Assembly: GCA_947568835.1 (NCBI GenBank)
Contig: CANOQG010000006.1
Coordinates: 434,001 to 498,000, forward strand
From: Protonemura montana
Taxonomy: Eukaryota; Arthropoda; Insecta; Plecoptera; Nemouridae
Direction: 5' to 3'
Length of the DNA stretch: 64,000 nt
The translations under genes were made by a program, and so were the position numbers. Each line of letters opens with the position of its first letter. Position 1 is the stretch's first letter. Under the pieces are notes generated by a model that was not told the origin of the DNA, did not search any database, and saw only the letters and a program-made list of their open reading frames with translations. Positions 36,732-49,399 of this stretch are shown piece after piece.

Positions 36732-39128
36732 ATGCCCCATGTCCTGCTCCATGTCCTCCCCCTGTCCTGCCCTATGTCTTATGTCCTGCCCCATGTCCTG
36801 CCTCATGTCCTGCCCCATGTCCTGCCCTATGTCCTGTCCCATGTCCTGCCCCATTTTCTGCCCCATGTCCTGCTCCATGTCCTGCCCCATGTCCTGCCCC
36901 ATGTCCCGCTCCATGTCCTCCCCCTGTCCTGCCTCATGTCCCATGTCCTGCCCCATGTCCTGCCCCATGTCCTGCCCCATGTCCTGCCCCATGTCCTGTC
37001 CCATGTCCTGCCCCATGTTTTGCCCCATGTCCTGTCCAATGTCCTGCCTTATGTCCTGCCCCATTTCCTGCCCCATGTCCTGCCCCATGTCCTGCCCCAT
37101 GTCCTGCCCTATGTCCTGCCCCATGTCCTGCCCCATGTCCTGCCCTATGTCCTGTCCCATGTCCTGTCCCATGTCCTGCCCCATGTCCTGCCCCATGTCC
37201 TTCCCTATGTCCTGTCCCATGTCCTGCCCCATGTCCTGCCCCATGTCCTGCTCCATGTCCTGTCCCATGTCCTGCCCCATGTCCTGCCCCATGTCCTGCC
37301 CCATGTCCTGCCCTATGTCCTGTCCCATGTCCTGCCCCATGTCCTGCCCCATGTCCTGCCCCATGTCCTGCCCCATGTCTTTCCCCATTTCCCATTTCCT
37401 GCCTCATGTCCTGCCCCATGTCCTGCCCCATAGCCTGGCCAATGTCCTGCCCCATGTCCTGTCCCATGTCCTGCCCCATGTTTTGCCCCATGTCCTGCCC
37501 CATGTCCTGCCCTATGTCCTGTCCCATGTCCTGCCCCATGTCCTGCCCCATGTCCTGTCCCATGTCCTGCCTCATGTCCTACCCTATGTCCTGCCCCATT
37601 TCCTGCCCCATGTCCTGCCCCATGTCCTGGCTTATGTCCTGCCCCATGTCTTGCCCCATGTCCTGCCCCATGTCTTGCCCCATGTCCCATGTCCTGCCCC
37701 ATGTCCTGCCCCATGTCCTACCCCATGTCCTGCCCTATGTCCTGTCTTATGTCCTGCCCCATGTCCTGCCCCATGTCCTGCTCCATGTCCTGCCCCATGT
37801 CCTGCTCCATGTCCCATGTCCTGCCCCATGTCCTGCCCCATGTCCTGCCCCATGTCCTGTCCCATGTCCTGCTCCATGTCCTGCCCCATGTCTTACCTCA
37901 TGTCCCATGTCCTGCCTCATGTCCTGCCCCATGTCCTGCCCCATATCCTGCCCCATGTCCTGCCCCATGTCCTGCCCCATGTCCTGTCCCATGTCCTGCC
38001 CAATGTCCTGCCCCATGTCCTGCTCCATGTCCTGCCCCATGTCCTGCCCCATGTCCTGCCCTATGTCCTGCCCCATGTCCTGCCCCATGTCCTGCCCTAT
38101 GTCCTGTCCTATGTCCTGCCCCATGTCCTGCCCCATGTCCTGCTCCATGTCCTCCCCCTGTCCTGCCCCATGTCCCATGTCCTGCCCCATGTCCTGCCCC
38201 ATGTCCTTCCCCATGTCCTGCCCTATGTCCTGTCCCATGTCCTGCCCCATGTCCTACCCCATGTCCTGCCCTATGTCCTGCCCCATGTCTTGCCCCATGT
38301 CCCATGTCCTGCCCCATGTCCTGCCCCATGTCCTGCCCCATGTCCTGCCCTATGTCCTGCCCCATGTCCTGCCCCATTTTCTGCTCCATGTTCCACCCCA
38401 TGTCCTGCCCCATGTCCCATGTCATGCCCCATGTCCTGCCCCATGTCCTGCCCCATGTCCTGTCCCATGTCCTGCGCCATGTCCTGCCCCATGTCTTACC
38501 TCATGTCCCATGTCCTGCCTCATGTCCTGCCCCATGTCCTGCCCCATATCCTGCCCCATGTCCTGCCCCATGTCCTGCCCCATGTGCTGTCCCATGTCCT
38601 GCCCAATGTCCTGCCCCATGTCCTGCTCCATGTCCTGCCCCATGTCCTGCCCCATGTCCTGCCCTATGTCCTGCCCCATGTCCTGCCCCATGTCCTGCCC
38701 CATGTCCTGCCCTATGTCCTTCCCCATGTCCTGCCCCATGTCCTGCCCCATGTCCTGTCCCATGTCATGTCCCATGTCCTGCTCCATGTCCTGGCCCATG
38801 TCCTGCCCCATGTCCTGCCCTATGTCCTGCCCCATGTCCTGCCCCATGTCCTGCCCCATGTCCTGCCCCATGTCCTGCCCCATGTCCTGCCCCATGTCCT
38901 GCCCCATGTCCCATGTCCTGCCCCATGTCCTGCCCCTTGTCCTGTCCCATTTCCTGCCCCATGTCCTACCCCATGTCCTGCCCCATGTCCTGCCCCATGT
39001 CCTGCCCCATGTCCTGCCTCATGTCCTGCCCCATGTCTTGCCCCATGTCCCATGTCCTGCCCCATGTCCTGCCCCATGTCCTGCCCCATGTCCTGCCCTA
39101 TGTCCTGTCTTATGTCCTGCCCCATGTA
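36732..39128. repeat. 2,397-bp HOR
   Basis: This is a full-length unit between ATGTAATG landmarks with CATAGCC at 37,431. Its first half resembles the preceding triplet, and its part from about 37,763 is shared with 41,816-43,453. It has an unusual GTGCTGTCC unit near 38,585. Confidence 0.8.
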
Positions 39129-39400
39129 ATGCCCCATGTCCTGCTCCATGTCCTCCCCCTGTCCTGCCCTATTTCTTATGTCCTGCCCCATGTCCTGCCC
39201 CATGTCCTGTCCCATGTCCTGCCCCATGTTTTGCCCCATGTCCTGTCCAATGTCCTGCCTTATGTCCTGCCCCATTTCCTGCCCCATGTCCTGCCCCATG
39301 TCCTGCCCCATGTCCTGCCCTATGTCCTGCCCCATGTCCTGCCCCATGTCCTGCCCTATGTCCTGTCCCATGTCCTGTCCCATGTCCTGCCCCATGTCCT
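37763..39400. repeat. Block duplicated at +4,053 bp
   Basis: CTTACCTCATG, the five-C 11-mer site, CATTTTCTGCTCC, GGCCCATG, ATGTAATG (39,127 / 43,180) and CTATTTCTTATG reappear 4,053 bases on, in 41,816-43,453. The copies separate near 39,400, where the downstream one goes straight into CCCTATG units. Confidence 0.78.
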
Positions 39401-41815
39401 GCCCCATGTCCTTCCCTATGTCCTGTCCCATGTCCTGCCCCATGTCCTGCCCCATGTCCTGCTCCATGTCCTGTCCCATGTCCTGCCTCATGTCCTGCCC
39501 CATGTCCTGCCCCATGTCCTGCCCTATGTCCTGTCCCATGTCCTGCCCCATGTCCTGCCCCATGTCCTGCCCCATGTCCTGCCCCATGTCTTTCCCCATT
39601 TCCCATGTCCTGCCTCATGTCCTGCCCCATGTCCTGCCCCATAGCCTGGCCAATGTCCTGCCCCATGTCCTGTCCCATGTCCTGCCCCATGTTTTGCCCC
39701 ATGTCCTGCCCCATGTCCTGCCCTATGTCCTGTACCATGTCCTGCCCCATGTCCTGCCCCATGTCCTGTCCCATGTCCTGCCTCATGTCCTACCCTATGT
39801 CCTGCCCCATTTCCTGCCCCATGTCCTGCCCCATGTCCTGGCTTATGTCCTGCCCCATGTCCTGCCCCATGTCCTGCCCCATGTCTTGCCCCATGTCCCA
39901 TGTCCTGCCCCATGTCCTGCCCCATGTCCTACCCCATGTCCTGCCCTATGTCCTGTCTTATGTCCTGCCCCATGTCCTGCCCCATGTCCTGCTCCATGTC
40001 CTGCCCCATGTCCTGCTCCATGTCCCATGTCCTGCCCCATGTCCTGCCCCATGTCCTGTCCCATGTCCTGCCTCATGTCCTGCCCCATGTCCTGCCCCAT
40101 GTCCAGCCCCATGTCCTGCCCCATGTCCTGTCCCATGTCCTGCCCCATGTCATGCCCCATGTCCTGCCCCATGTCCTGCCCCATGTCCCATGTCCTGCCC
40201 CATGTCCTGCCCTTTGTCCTGTCCCATTTCCTGCCCCATGTCCTGCCCCATGTCCTGCCCCATGTCCTGTCCCATGTCCTGCGCCATGTCCTGCCCCATG
40301 TCTTACCTCATGTCCCATGTCCTGCCTCATGTCCTGCCCCATGTCCTGCCCCATATCCTGCCCCATGTCCTGCCCCATGTCCTGCCCCATGTCCTGTCCC
40401 ATGTCCTGCCCAATGTCCTGCCCCATGTCCTGCTCCATGTCCTGCCCCATGTCCTGCCCCATGTCCTGCCCTATGTCCTGCCCCATGTCCTGCCCCATGT
40501 CCTGCCGCATGTCCTGCCCTATGTCCTTCCCCATGTCCTGCCCCATGTCCTGCCCCATGTCCTGTCCCATGTCATGTCCCATGTCCTGCTCCATGTCCTG
40601 GCCCATGTCCTGCCCCATGTCCTGCCCTATGTCCTGCCCCATGTCCTGCCCCATGTCCTGCCCCATGTCCTGCCCCATGTCCTGCCCCATGTCCTGCCCC
40701 ATGTCCTGCCCCATGTCCCATGTCCTGCCCCATGTCCTGCCCCTTGTCCTGTCCCATTTCCTGCCCCATGTCCTACCCCATGTCCTGCCCCATGTCCTGC
40801 CCCATGTCCTGCCCCATGTCCTGCCTCATGTCCTGCCCCATGTCTTGCCCCATGTCCCATGTCCTGCCCCATGTCCTGCCCCATGTCCTGCCCCATGTCC
40901 TGCCCTATGTCCTGTCTTATGTCCTGCCCCATGTAATGCCCCATGTCCTGCTCCATGTCCTCCCCCTGTCCTGCCCTATGTCTTATGTCCTGCCCCATGT
41001 CCTGCCTCATGTCCTGCCCCATGTCCTGCCCTATGTCCTGTCCCATGTCCTGCCCCATTTCCTGCCCCATGTCCTGCTCCATGTCCTGCCCCATGTCCTG
41101 CCCCATGTCCCGCTCCATGTCCTCCCCCTGTCCTGCCTCATGTCCCATGTCCTGCCCCATGTCCTGCCCCATGTCCTGCCCCATGTCCTGCCCCATGTCC
41201 TGTCCCATGTCCTGCCCCATGTTTTGCCCCATGTCCTGTCCAATGTCCTGCCTTATGTCCTGCCCCATTTCCTGCCCCATGTCCTGCCCCATGTCCTGCC
41301 CCATGTCCTGCCCTATGTCCTGCCCCATGTCCTGCCCCATGTCCTGCCCTATGTCCTGTCCCATGTCCTGTCCCATGTCCTGCCCCATGTCCTGCCCCAT
41401 GTCCTTCCCTATGTCCTGTCCCATGTCCTGCCCCATGTCCTGCCCCATGTCCTGCTCCATGTCCTGTCCCATGTCCTGCCCCATGTCCTGCCCCATGTCC
41501 TGCCCCATGTCCTGCCCTATGTCCTGTCCCATGTCCTGCCCCATGTCCTGCCCCATGTCCTGCCCCATGTCCTGCCCCATGTCTTTCCCCATTTCCCATT
41601 TCCTGCCTCATGTCCTGCCCCATGTCCTGCCCCATAGCCTGGCCAATGTCCTGCCCCAAGTCCTGTCCCATGTCCTGCCCCATGTTTTGCCCCATGTCCT
41701 GCCCCATGTCCTGCCCTATGTCCTGTCCCTTGTCCTGCCCCATGTCCTGCCCCATGTCCTGTCCCATGTCCTGCCTCATGTCCTACCCTATGTCCTGCCC
41801 CATTTCCTGCCCAAT

Positions 41816-43453
41816 GTCCTGCCCCATGTCCTGCTCCATGTCCTGCCCCATGTCCTGCTCCATGTCCCATGTCCTGCCCCATGTCCTGCCCCATGTCCTG
41901 CCCCATGTCCTGTCCCATGTCCTGCTCCATGTCCTGCCCCATGTCTTACCTCATGTCCCATGTCCTGCCTCATGTCCTGCCCCATGTCCTGCCCCATATC
42001 CTGCCCCATGTCCTGCCCCATGTCCTGCCCCATGTCCTGTCCCATGTCCTGCCCAATGTCCTGCCCCATGTCCTGCTCCATGTCCTGCCCCATGTCCTGC
42101 CCCATGTCCTGCCCTATGTCCTGCCCCATGTCCTGCCCCATGTCCTGCCCTATGTCCTGTCCTATGTCCTGCCCCATGTCCTGCCCCATGTCCTGCTCCA
42201 TGTCCTCCCCCTGTCCTGCCCCATGTCCCATGTCCTGCCCCATGTCCTGCCCCATGTCCTTCCCCATGTCCTGCCCTATGTCCTGTCCCATGTCCTGCCC
42301 CATGTCCTACCCCATGTCCTGCCCTATGTCCTGCCCCATGTCTTGCCCCATGTCCCATGTCCTGCCCCATGTCCTGCCCCATGTCCTGCCCCATGTCCTG
42401 CCCTATGTCCTGCCCCATGTCCTGCCCCATTTTCTGCTCCATGTTCCACCCCATGTCCTGCCCCATGTCCCATGTCATGCCCCATGTCCTGCCCCATGTC
42501 CTGCCCCATGTCCTGTCCCATGTCCTGCGCCATGTCCTGCCCCATGTCTTACCTCATGTCCCATGTCCTGCCTCATGTCCTGCCCCATGTCCTGCCCCAT
42601 ATCCTGCCCCATGTCCTGCCCCATGTCCTGCCCCATGTCCTGTCCCATGTCCTGCCCAATGTCCTGCCCCATGTCCTGCTCCATGTCCTGCCCCATGTCC
42701 TGCCCCATGTCCTGCCCTATGTCCTGCCCCATGTCCTGCCCCATGTCCTGCCCCATGTCCTGCCCTATGTCCTTCCCCATGTCCTGCCCCATGTCCTGCC
42801 CCATGTCCTGTCCCATGTCATGTCCCATGTCCTGCTCCATGTCCTGGCCCATGTCCTGCCCCATGTCCTGCCCTATGTCCTGCCCCATGTCCTGCCCCAT
42901 GTCCTGCCCCATGTCCTGCCCCATGTCCTGCCCCATGTCCTGCCCCATGTCCTGCCCCATGTCCCATGTCCTGCCCCATGTCCTGCCCCTTGTCCTGTCC
43001 CATTTACTGCCCCATGTCCTACCCCATGTCCTGCCCCATGTCCTGCCCCATGTCCTGCCCCATGTCCTGCCTCATGTCCTGCCCCATGTCTTGCCCCATG
43101 TCCCATGTCCTGCCCCATGTCCTGCCCCATGTCCTGCCCCATGTCCTGCCCTATGTCCTGTCTTATGTCCTGCCCCATGTAATGCCCCATGTCCTGCTCC
43201 ATGTCCTCCCCCTGTCCTGCCCTATTTCTTATGTCCTGCCCCATGTCCTGCCCCATGTCCTGTCCCATGTCCTGCCCCATGTTTTTCCCCATGTCCTGTC
43301 CAATGTCCTGCCTTATGTCCTGCCCCATTTCCTGCCCCATGTCCTGCCCCATGTCCTGCCCCATGTCCTGCCCTATGTCCTGCCCCATGTCCTGCCCCAT
43401 GTCCTGCCCTATGTCCTGTCCCATGTCCTGTCCCATGTCCTGCCCCATGTCCT
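41816..43453. repeat. Copy of the 37.8-39.4 kb block
   Basis: This is the +4,053 partner. It differs by CATTTACTGCC near 43,005 and GTTTTTCCCC near 43,282, both of which recur near 45,897 and 46,175, so the next HOR to the right was copied from this version. Confidence 0.76.
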
Positions 43454-43489
43454 GCCCTATGTCCTGTCCCATGTCCTGCCCCATGTCCT

Positions 43490-44420
43490 GCCCTATGTCC
43501 TGTCCCATGTCCTGCCCCATGTCCTGCCCCATAGCCTGGCCAATGTCCTGCCCCATGTCCTGTCCCATGTCCTGCCCCATGTTTTGCCCCATGTCCTGCC
43601 CCATGTCCTGCCCTATGTCCTGTACCATGTCCTGCCCCATGTCCTGCCCCATGTCCTGTCCCATGACCTGCCTCATGTCCTACCCTATGTCCTGCCCCAT
43701 TTCCTGCCCCATGTCCTGCCCCATGTCCTGGCTTATGTCCTGCCCCATGTCCTGCCCCATGTCCTGCCCCATGTCTTGCCCCATGTCCCATGTCCTGCCC
43801 CATGTCCTGCCCCATGTCCTACCCCATGTCCTGCCCTATGTCCTGTCTTATGTCCTGCCCCATGTCCTGCCCCATGTCCTGCTCCATGTCCTGCCCCATG
43901 TCCTGCTCCATGTCCCATGTCCTGCCCCATGTCCTGCCCCATGTCCTGTCCCATGTCCTGCCTCATGTCCTGCCCCATGTCCTGCCCCATGTCCAGCCCC
44001 ATGTCCTGCCCCATGTCCTGTCCCATGTCCTGCCCCATGTCATGCCCCATGTCCTGCCCCATGTCCTGCCCCATGTCCCATGTCCTGCCCCATGTCCTGC
44101 CCTTTGTCCTGTCCCATTTCCTGCCCCATGTCCTGCCCCATGTCCTGCCCCATGTCCTGCCCCATGTCCTGCCCCATGTTCTGCCCCATGTCCTGCCCTA
44201 TGTCTTGCCCCATGTCCCATGTCCTGCCCCATGTCCTGCCCCATGTCCTGCCACATGTCCTTCCCTATGTCCTGTCCTATGTCCTGCCCCATGTCCTGCC
44301 CCATGTCCTGCTCCATGTTCTCCCCCTGTCCTGCCCCATGTCCCATGTCCTGCCCCATGTCCTGCCCCATGTCCTTCCCCATGTCCTGCCCTATGTCCTG
44401 TCCCATGTCCTGCCCCATGT
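43490..44420. repeat. Block duplicated at +3,056 bp
   Basis: CATAGCC (43,532 / 46,588), the CCATGACC variant (TGA at 43,664 / 46,720) and the private GTTCTCCCCCTG form of the 11-mer (near 44,315 / 47,371) all recur 3,056 bases downstream, in 46,546-47,476. Confidence 0.78.
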
Positions 44421-46354
44421 CCTGCCCCATGTCCTGCCCCATGTCCTGCCCCATGTCTTTCCCCATTTCCCATTTCCTGCCTCATGTCCTGCCCCATGTC
44501 CTGCCCCATAGCCTGGCCAATGTCATGCCCCAAGTCCTGTACCATGTCCTGCCCCATGTTTTGCCCCATGTCCTGCCCCATGTCCTGCCCTATGTCCTGT
44601 CCCATGTCCTGCCCCATGTCCTGCCCCATGTCCTGTCCCATGTCCTGCCTCATGTCCTACCCTATGTCCTGCCCCATTTCCTGCCCCATGTCCTGCCCCA
44701 TGTCCTGGCTTATGTCCTGCCCCATGTCCTGCCCCATGTCCTGCCCCATGTCTTGCCCCATGTCCCATGTCCTGCCCCATGTCCTGCCCCATGTCCTACC
44801 CCATGTCCTGCCCTATGTCCTGTCTTATGTCCTGCCCCATGTCCTGCCCCATGTCCTGCTCCATGTCCTGCCCCATGTCCTGCTCCATGTCCCATGTCCT
44901 GCCCCATGTCCTGCCCCATGTCCTGCCCCATGTCCTGTCCCATGTCCTGCTCCATGTCCTGCCCCATGTCTAACCTCATGTCCCATGTCCTGCCTCATGT
45001 CCTGCCCCATGTCCTGCCCCATATCCTGCCCCATGTCCTGCCCCATGTCCTGCCCCATGTCCTGTCCCATGTCCTGCCCAATGTCCTGCCCCATGTCCTG
45101 CTCCATGTCCTGCCCCATGTCCTGCCCCATGTCCTGCCCTATGTCCTGCCCCATGTCCTGCCCCATGTCCTGCCCTATGTCCTGTCCTATGTCCTGCCCC
45201 ATGTCCTGCCCCATGTCCTGCTCCATGTCCTCCCCCTGTCCTGCCCCATGTCCCATGTCCTGCCCCATGTCCTGCCCCATGTCCTTCCCCATGTCCTGCC
45301 CTATGTCCTGTCCCATGTCCTGCCCCATGTCCTACCCCATGTCCTGCCCTATGTCCTGCCCCATGTCTTGCCCCATGTCCCATGTCCTGCCCCATGTCCT
45401 GCCCCATGTCCTGCCCCATGTCCTGCCCTATGTCCTGCCCCATGTCCTGCCCCATTTTCTGCTCCATGTTCCACCCCATGTCCTGCCCCATGTCCCATGT
45501 CATGCCCCATGTCCTGCCCCATGTCCTGCCCCATGTCCTGTCCCATGTCCTGCGCCATGTCCTGCCCCATGTCTTACCTCATGTCCCATGTCCTGCCTCA
45601 TGTCCTGCCCCATGTCCTGCCCCATATCCTGCCCCATGTCCTGCCCCATGTCCTGCCCCATGTCCTGTCCCATGTCCTGCCCAATGTCCTGCCCCATGTC
45701 CTGCTCCATGTCCTGCCCCATGTCCTGCCCCATGTCCTGCCCTATGTCCTGCCCCATGTCCTGCCCCATGTCCTGCCACATGTCCTGCCCCATGTCCTGC
45801 CCCATGTCCTGCCCCATGTCCTGCCCCATGTCCTGCCCCATGTCCTGCCCCATGTCCCATGTCCTGCCCCATGTCCTGCCCCTTGTCCTGTCCCATTTAC
45901 TGCCCCATGTCCTACCCCATGTCCTGCCCCATGTCCTGCCCCATGTCCTGCCCCATGTCCTGCCTCATGTCCTGCCCCATGTCTTGCCCCATGTCCCATG
46001 TCCTGCCCCATGTCCTGCCCCATGTCCTGCCCCATGTCCTGCCCTATGTCCTGTCTTATGTCCTGCCCCATGTAATGCCCCATGTCCTGCTCCATGTCCT
46101 CCCCCTGTCCTGCCCTATTTCTTATGTCCTGCCCCATGTCCTGCCCCATGTCCTGTCCCATGTCCTGCCCCATGTTTTTCCCCATGTCCTGTCCAATGTC
46201 CTGCCTTATGTCCTGCCCCATTTCCTGCCCCATGTCCTGCCCCATGTCCTGCCCCATGTCCTGCCCTATGTCCTGCCCCATGTCCTGCCCCATGTCCTGC
46301 CCTATGTCCTGTCCCATGTCCTGTCCCATGTCCTGCCCCATGTCCTGCCCCATG

Positions 46355-47693
46355 TCCTTCCCTATGTCCTGTCCCATGTCCTGCCCCATGTCCTGCCCCA
46401 TGTCCTGCTCCATGTCCTGTCCCATGTCCTGCCTCATGTCCTGCCCCATGTCCTGCCCCATGTCCTGCCCTATGTCCTGTCCCATGTCCTGCCCCATGTC
46501 CTGCCCCATGTCCTGCCCCATGTCCTGCCCCATGTCTTTCCCCATTTCCCATGTCCTGCCTCATGTCCTGCCCCATGTCCTGCCCCATAGCCTGGCCAAT
46601 GTCCTGCCCCATGTCCTGTCCCATGTCCTGCCCCATGTTTTGCCCCATGTCCTGCCCCATGTCCTGCCCTATGTCCTGTACCATGTCCTGCCCCATGTCC
46701 TGCCCCATGTCCTGTCCCATGACCTGCCTCATGTCCTACCCTATGTCCTGCCCCATTTCCTGCCCCATGTCCTGCCCCATGTCCTGGCTTATGTCCTGCC
46801 CCATGTCCTGCCCCATGTCCTGCCCCATGTCTTGCCCCATGTCCCATGTCCTGCCCCATGTCCTGCCCCATGTCCTACCCCATGTCCTGCCCTATGTCCT
46901 GTCTTATGTCCTGCCCCATGTCCTGCCCCATGTCCTGCTCCATGTCCTGCCCCATGTCCTGCTCCATGTCCCATGTCCTGCCCCATGTCCTGCCCCATGT
47001 CCTGTCCCATGTCCTGCCTCATGTCCTGCCCCATGTCCTGCCCCATGTCCAGCCCCATGTCCTGCCCCATGTCCTGTCCCATGTCCTGCCCCATGTCATG
47101 CCCCATGTCCTGCCCCATGTCCTGCCCCATGTCCCATGTCCTGCCCCATGTCCTGCCCTTTGTCCTGTCCCATTTCCTGCCCCATGTCCTGCCCCATGTC
47201 CTGCCCCATGTCCTGCCCCATGTCCTGCCCCATGTTCTGCCCCATGTCCTGCCCTATGTCTTGCCCCATGTCCCATGTCCTGCCCCATGTCCTGCCCCAT
47301 GTCCTGCCACATGTCCTTCCCTATGTCCTGTCCTATGTCCTGCCCCATGTCCTGCCCCATGTCCTGCTCCATGTTCTCCCCCTGTCCTGCCCCATGTCCC
47401 ATGTCCTGCCCCATGTCCTGCCCCATGTCCTTCCCCATGTCCTGCCCTATGTCCTGTCCCATGTCCTGCCCCATGTCCTACCCCATGTCCTGCCCTATGT
47501 CCTGCCCCATGTCTTGCCCCATGTCCCATGTCCTGCCCCATGTCCTGCCCCATGTCCTGCCCCATATCCTGCCCTATGTCCTGCCCCATGTCCTGCCCCA
47601 TTTTCTGCTCCATGTTCCACCCCATGTCCTGCCCCATGTCCCATGTCATGCCCCATGTCCTGCCCCATGTCCTGCCCCATGTCCTGCCCCATG
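46355..47693. repeat. 1,339-bp tandem HOR, copy 1
   Basis: Landmarks from CCTTCCCTATG through CATAGCC (46,588), GGCTTATG, GTCCAGCC, CCTTTGTCC and CATATCCTGCCCTATG recur 1,339 bases later in the adjacent block. The copies share the rare CATATCCTGCCCTATG unit (near 47,567 and 48,906). Confidence 0.82.
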
Positions 47694-49030
47694 TCCTTCC
47701 CTATGTCCTGTCCCATGTCCTGCCCCATGTCCTGCCCCATGTCCTGCTCCATGTCCTGTCCCATGTCCTGCCTCATGTCCTGCCCCATGTCCTGCCCCAT
47801 GTCCTGCCCTATGTCCTGTCCCATGTCCTGCCCCATGTCCTGCCCCATGTCCTGCCCCATGTCCTGCCCCATGTCTTTCCCCATTTCCCATGTCCTGCCT
47901 CATGTCCTGCCCCATGTCCTGCCCCATAGCCTGGCCAATGTCCTGCCCCATGTCCTGTCCCATGTCCTGCCCCATGTTTTGCCCCATGTCCTGCCCCATG
48001 TCCTGCCCTATGTCCTGTACCATGTCCTGCCCCATGTCCTGCCCCATGTCCTGTCCCATGTCCTGCCTCATGTCCTACCCTATGTCCTGCCCCATTTCCT
48101 GCCCCATGTCCTGCCCCATGTCCTGGCTTATGTCCTGCCCCATGTCCTGCCCCATGTCCTGCCCCATGTCTTGCCCCATGTCCCATGTCCTGCCCCATGT
48201 CCTGCCCCATGTCCTACCCCATGTCCTGCCCTATGTCCTGTCTTATGTTCTGCCCCATGTCCTGCCCCATGTCCTGCTCCATGTCCTGCCCCATGTCCTG
48301 CTCCATGTCCCATGTCCTGCCCCATGTCCTGCCCCATGTCCTGTCCCATGTCCTGCCTCATGTCCTGCCCCATGTCCTGCCCCATGTCCAGCCCCATGTC
48401 CTGCCCCATGTCCTGTCCCATGTCCTGCCCCATGTCATGCCCCATGTCCTGCCCCATGTCCTGCCCCATGTCCCATGTCCTGCCCCATGTCCTGCCCTTT
48501 GTCCTGTCCCATTTCCTGCCCCATGTCCTGCCCCATGTCCTGCCCCATGTCCTGCCCCATGTCCTGCCCCATGTTCTGCCCCATGTCCTGCCCTATGTCT
48601 TGCCCCATGTCCCATGTCCTGCCCCATGTCCTGCCCCATGTCCTGCCACATGTCCTTCCCTATGTCCTGTCCTATGTCCTGCCCCATGTCCTGCCCCATG
48701 TCCTGCTCCATGTCCTCCCCCTGTCCTGCCCCATGTCCCATGTCCTGCCCCATGTCCTGCCCCATGTCCTTCCCCATGTCCTGCCCTATGTCCTGTCCCA
48801 TGTCCTGCCCTATGTCCTACCCCATGTCCTGCCCTATGTCCTGCCCCATGTCTTGCCCCATGTCCCATGTCCTGCCCCATGTCCTGCCCCATGTCCTGCC
48901 CCATATCCTGCCCTATGTCCTGCCCCATGTCCTGCCCCATTTTCTGCTCCATGTTCCACCCCATGTCCTGCCCCATGTCCCATGTCATGCCCCATGTCCT
49001 GCCCCATGTCCTGCCCCATGTCCTGTCCCA
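47694..49030. repeat. 1,339-bp tandem HOR, copy 2
   Basis: Second copy, with CATAGCC at 47,927. It differs from copy 1 in having GTCCCATGTCC in place of the CCATGACC variant, an ordinary CCTCCCCCTGTCC site instead of GTTCTCCCCC, and CTTATGTTCTGCC near 48,245. Confidence 0.8.
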
Positions 49031-49399
49031 TGTCCTGCGCCATGTCCTGCCCCATGTCTTACCTCATGTCCCATGTCCTGCCTCATGTCCTGCCCCATGT
49101 CCTGCCCCATATCCTGCCCCATGTCCTGCCCCATGTCCTGCCCCATGTCCTGTCCCATGTCCTGCCCAATGTCCTGCCCCATGTCCTGCTCCATGTCCTG
49201 CCCCATGTCCTGCCCCATGTCCTGCCCTATGTCCTGCCCAATGTCCTGCCCCATGTCCTGCTCCATGTCCTGCCCCATGTCCTGCCCCATGTCCTGCCCT
49301 ATGTCCTTCCCCATGTCCTGCCCCATGTCCTGCCCCATGTCCTGTCCCATGTCATGTCCCATGTCCTGCTCCATGTCCTGGCCCATGTCCTGCCCCATG

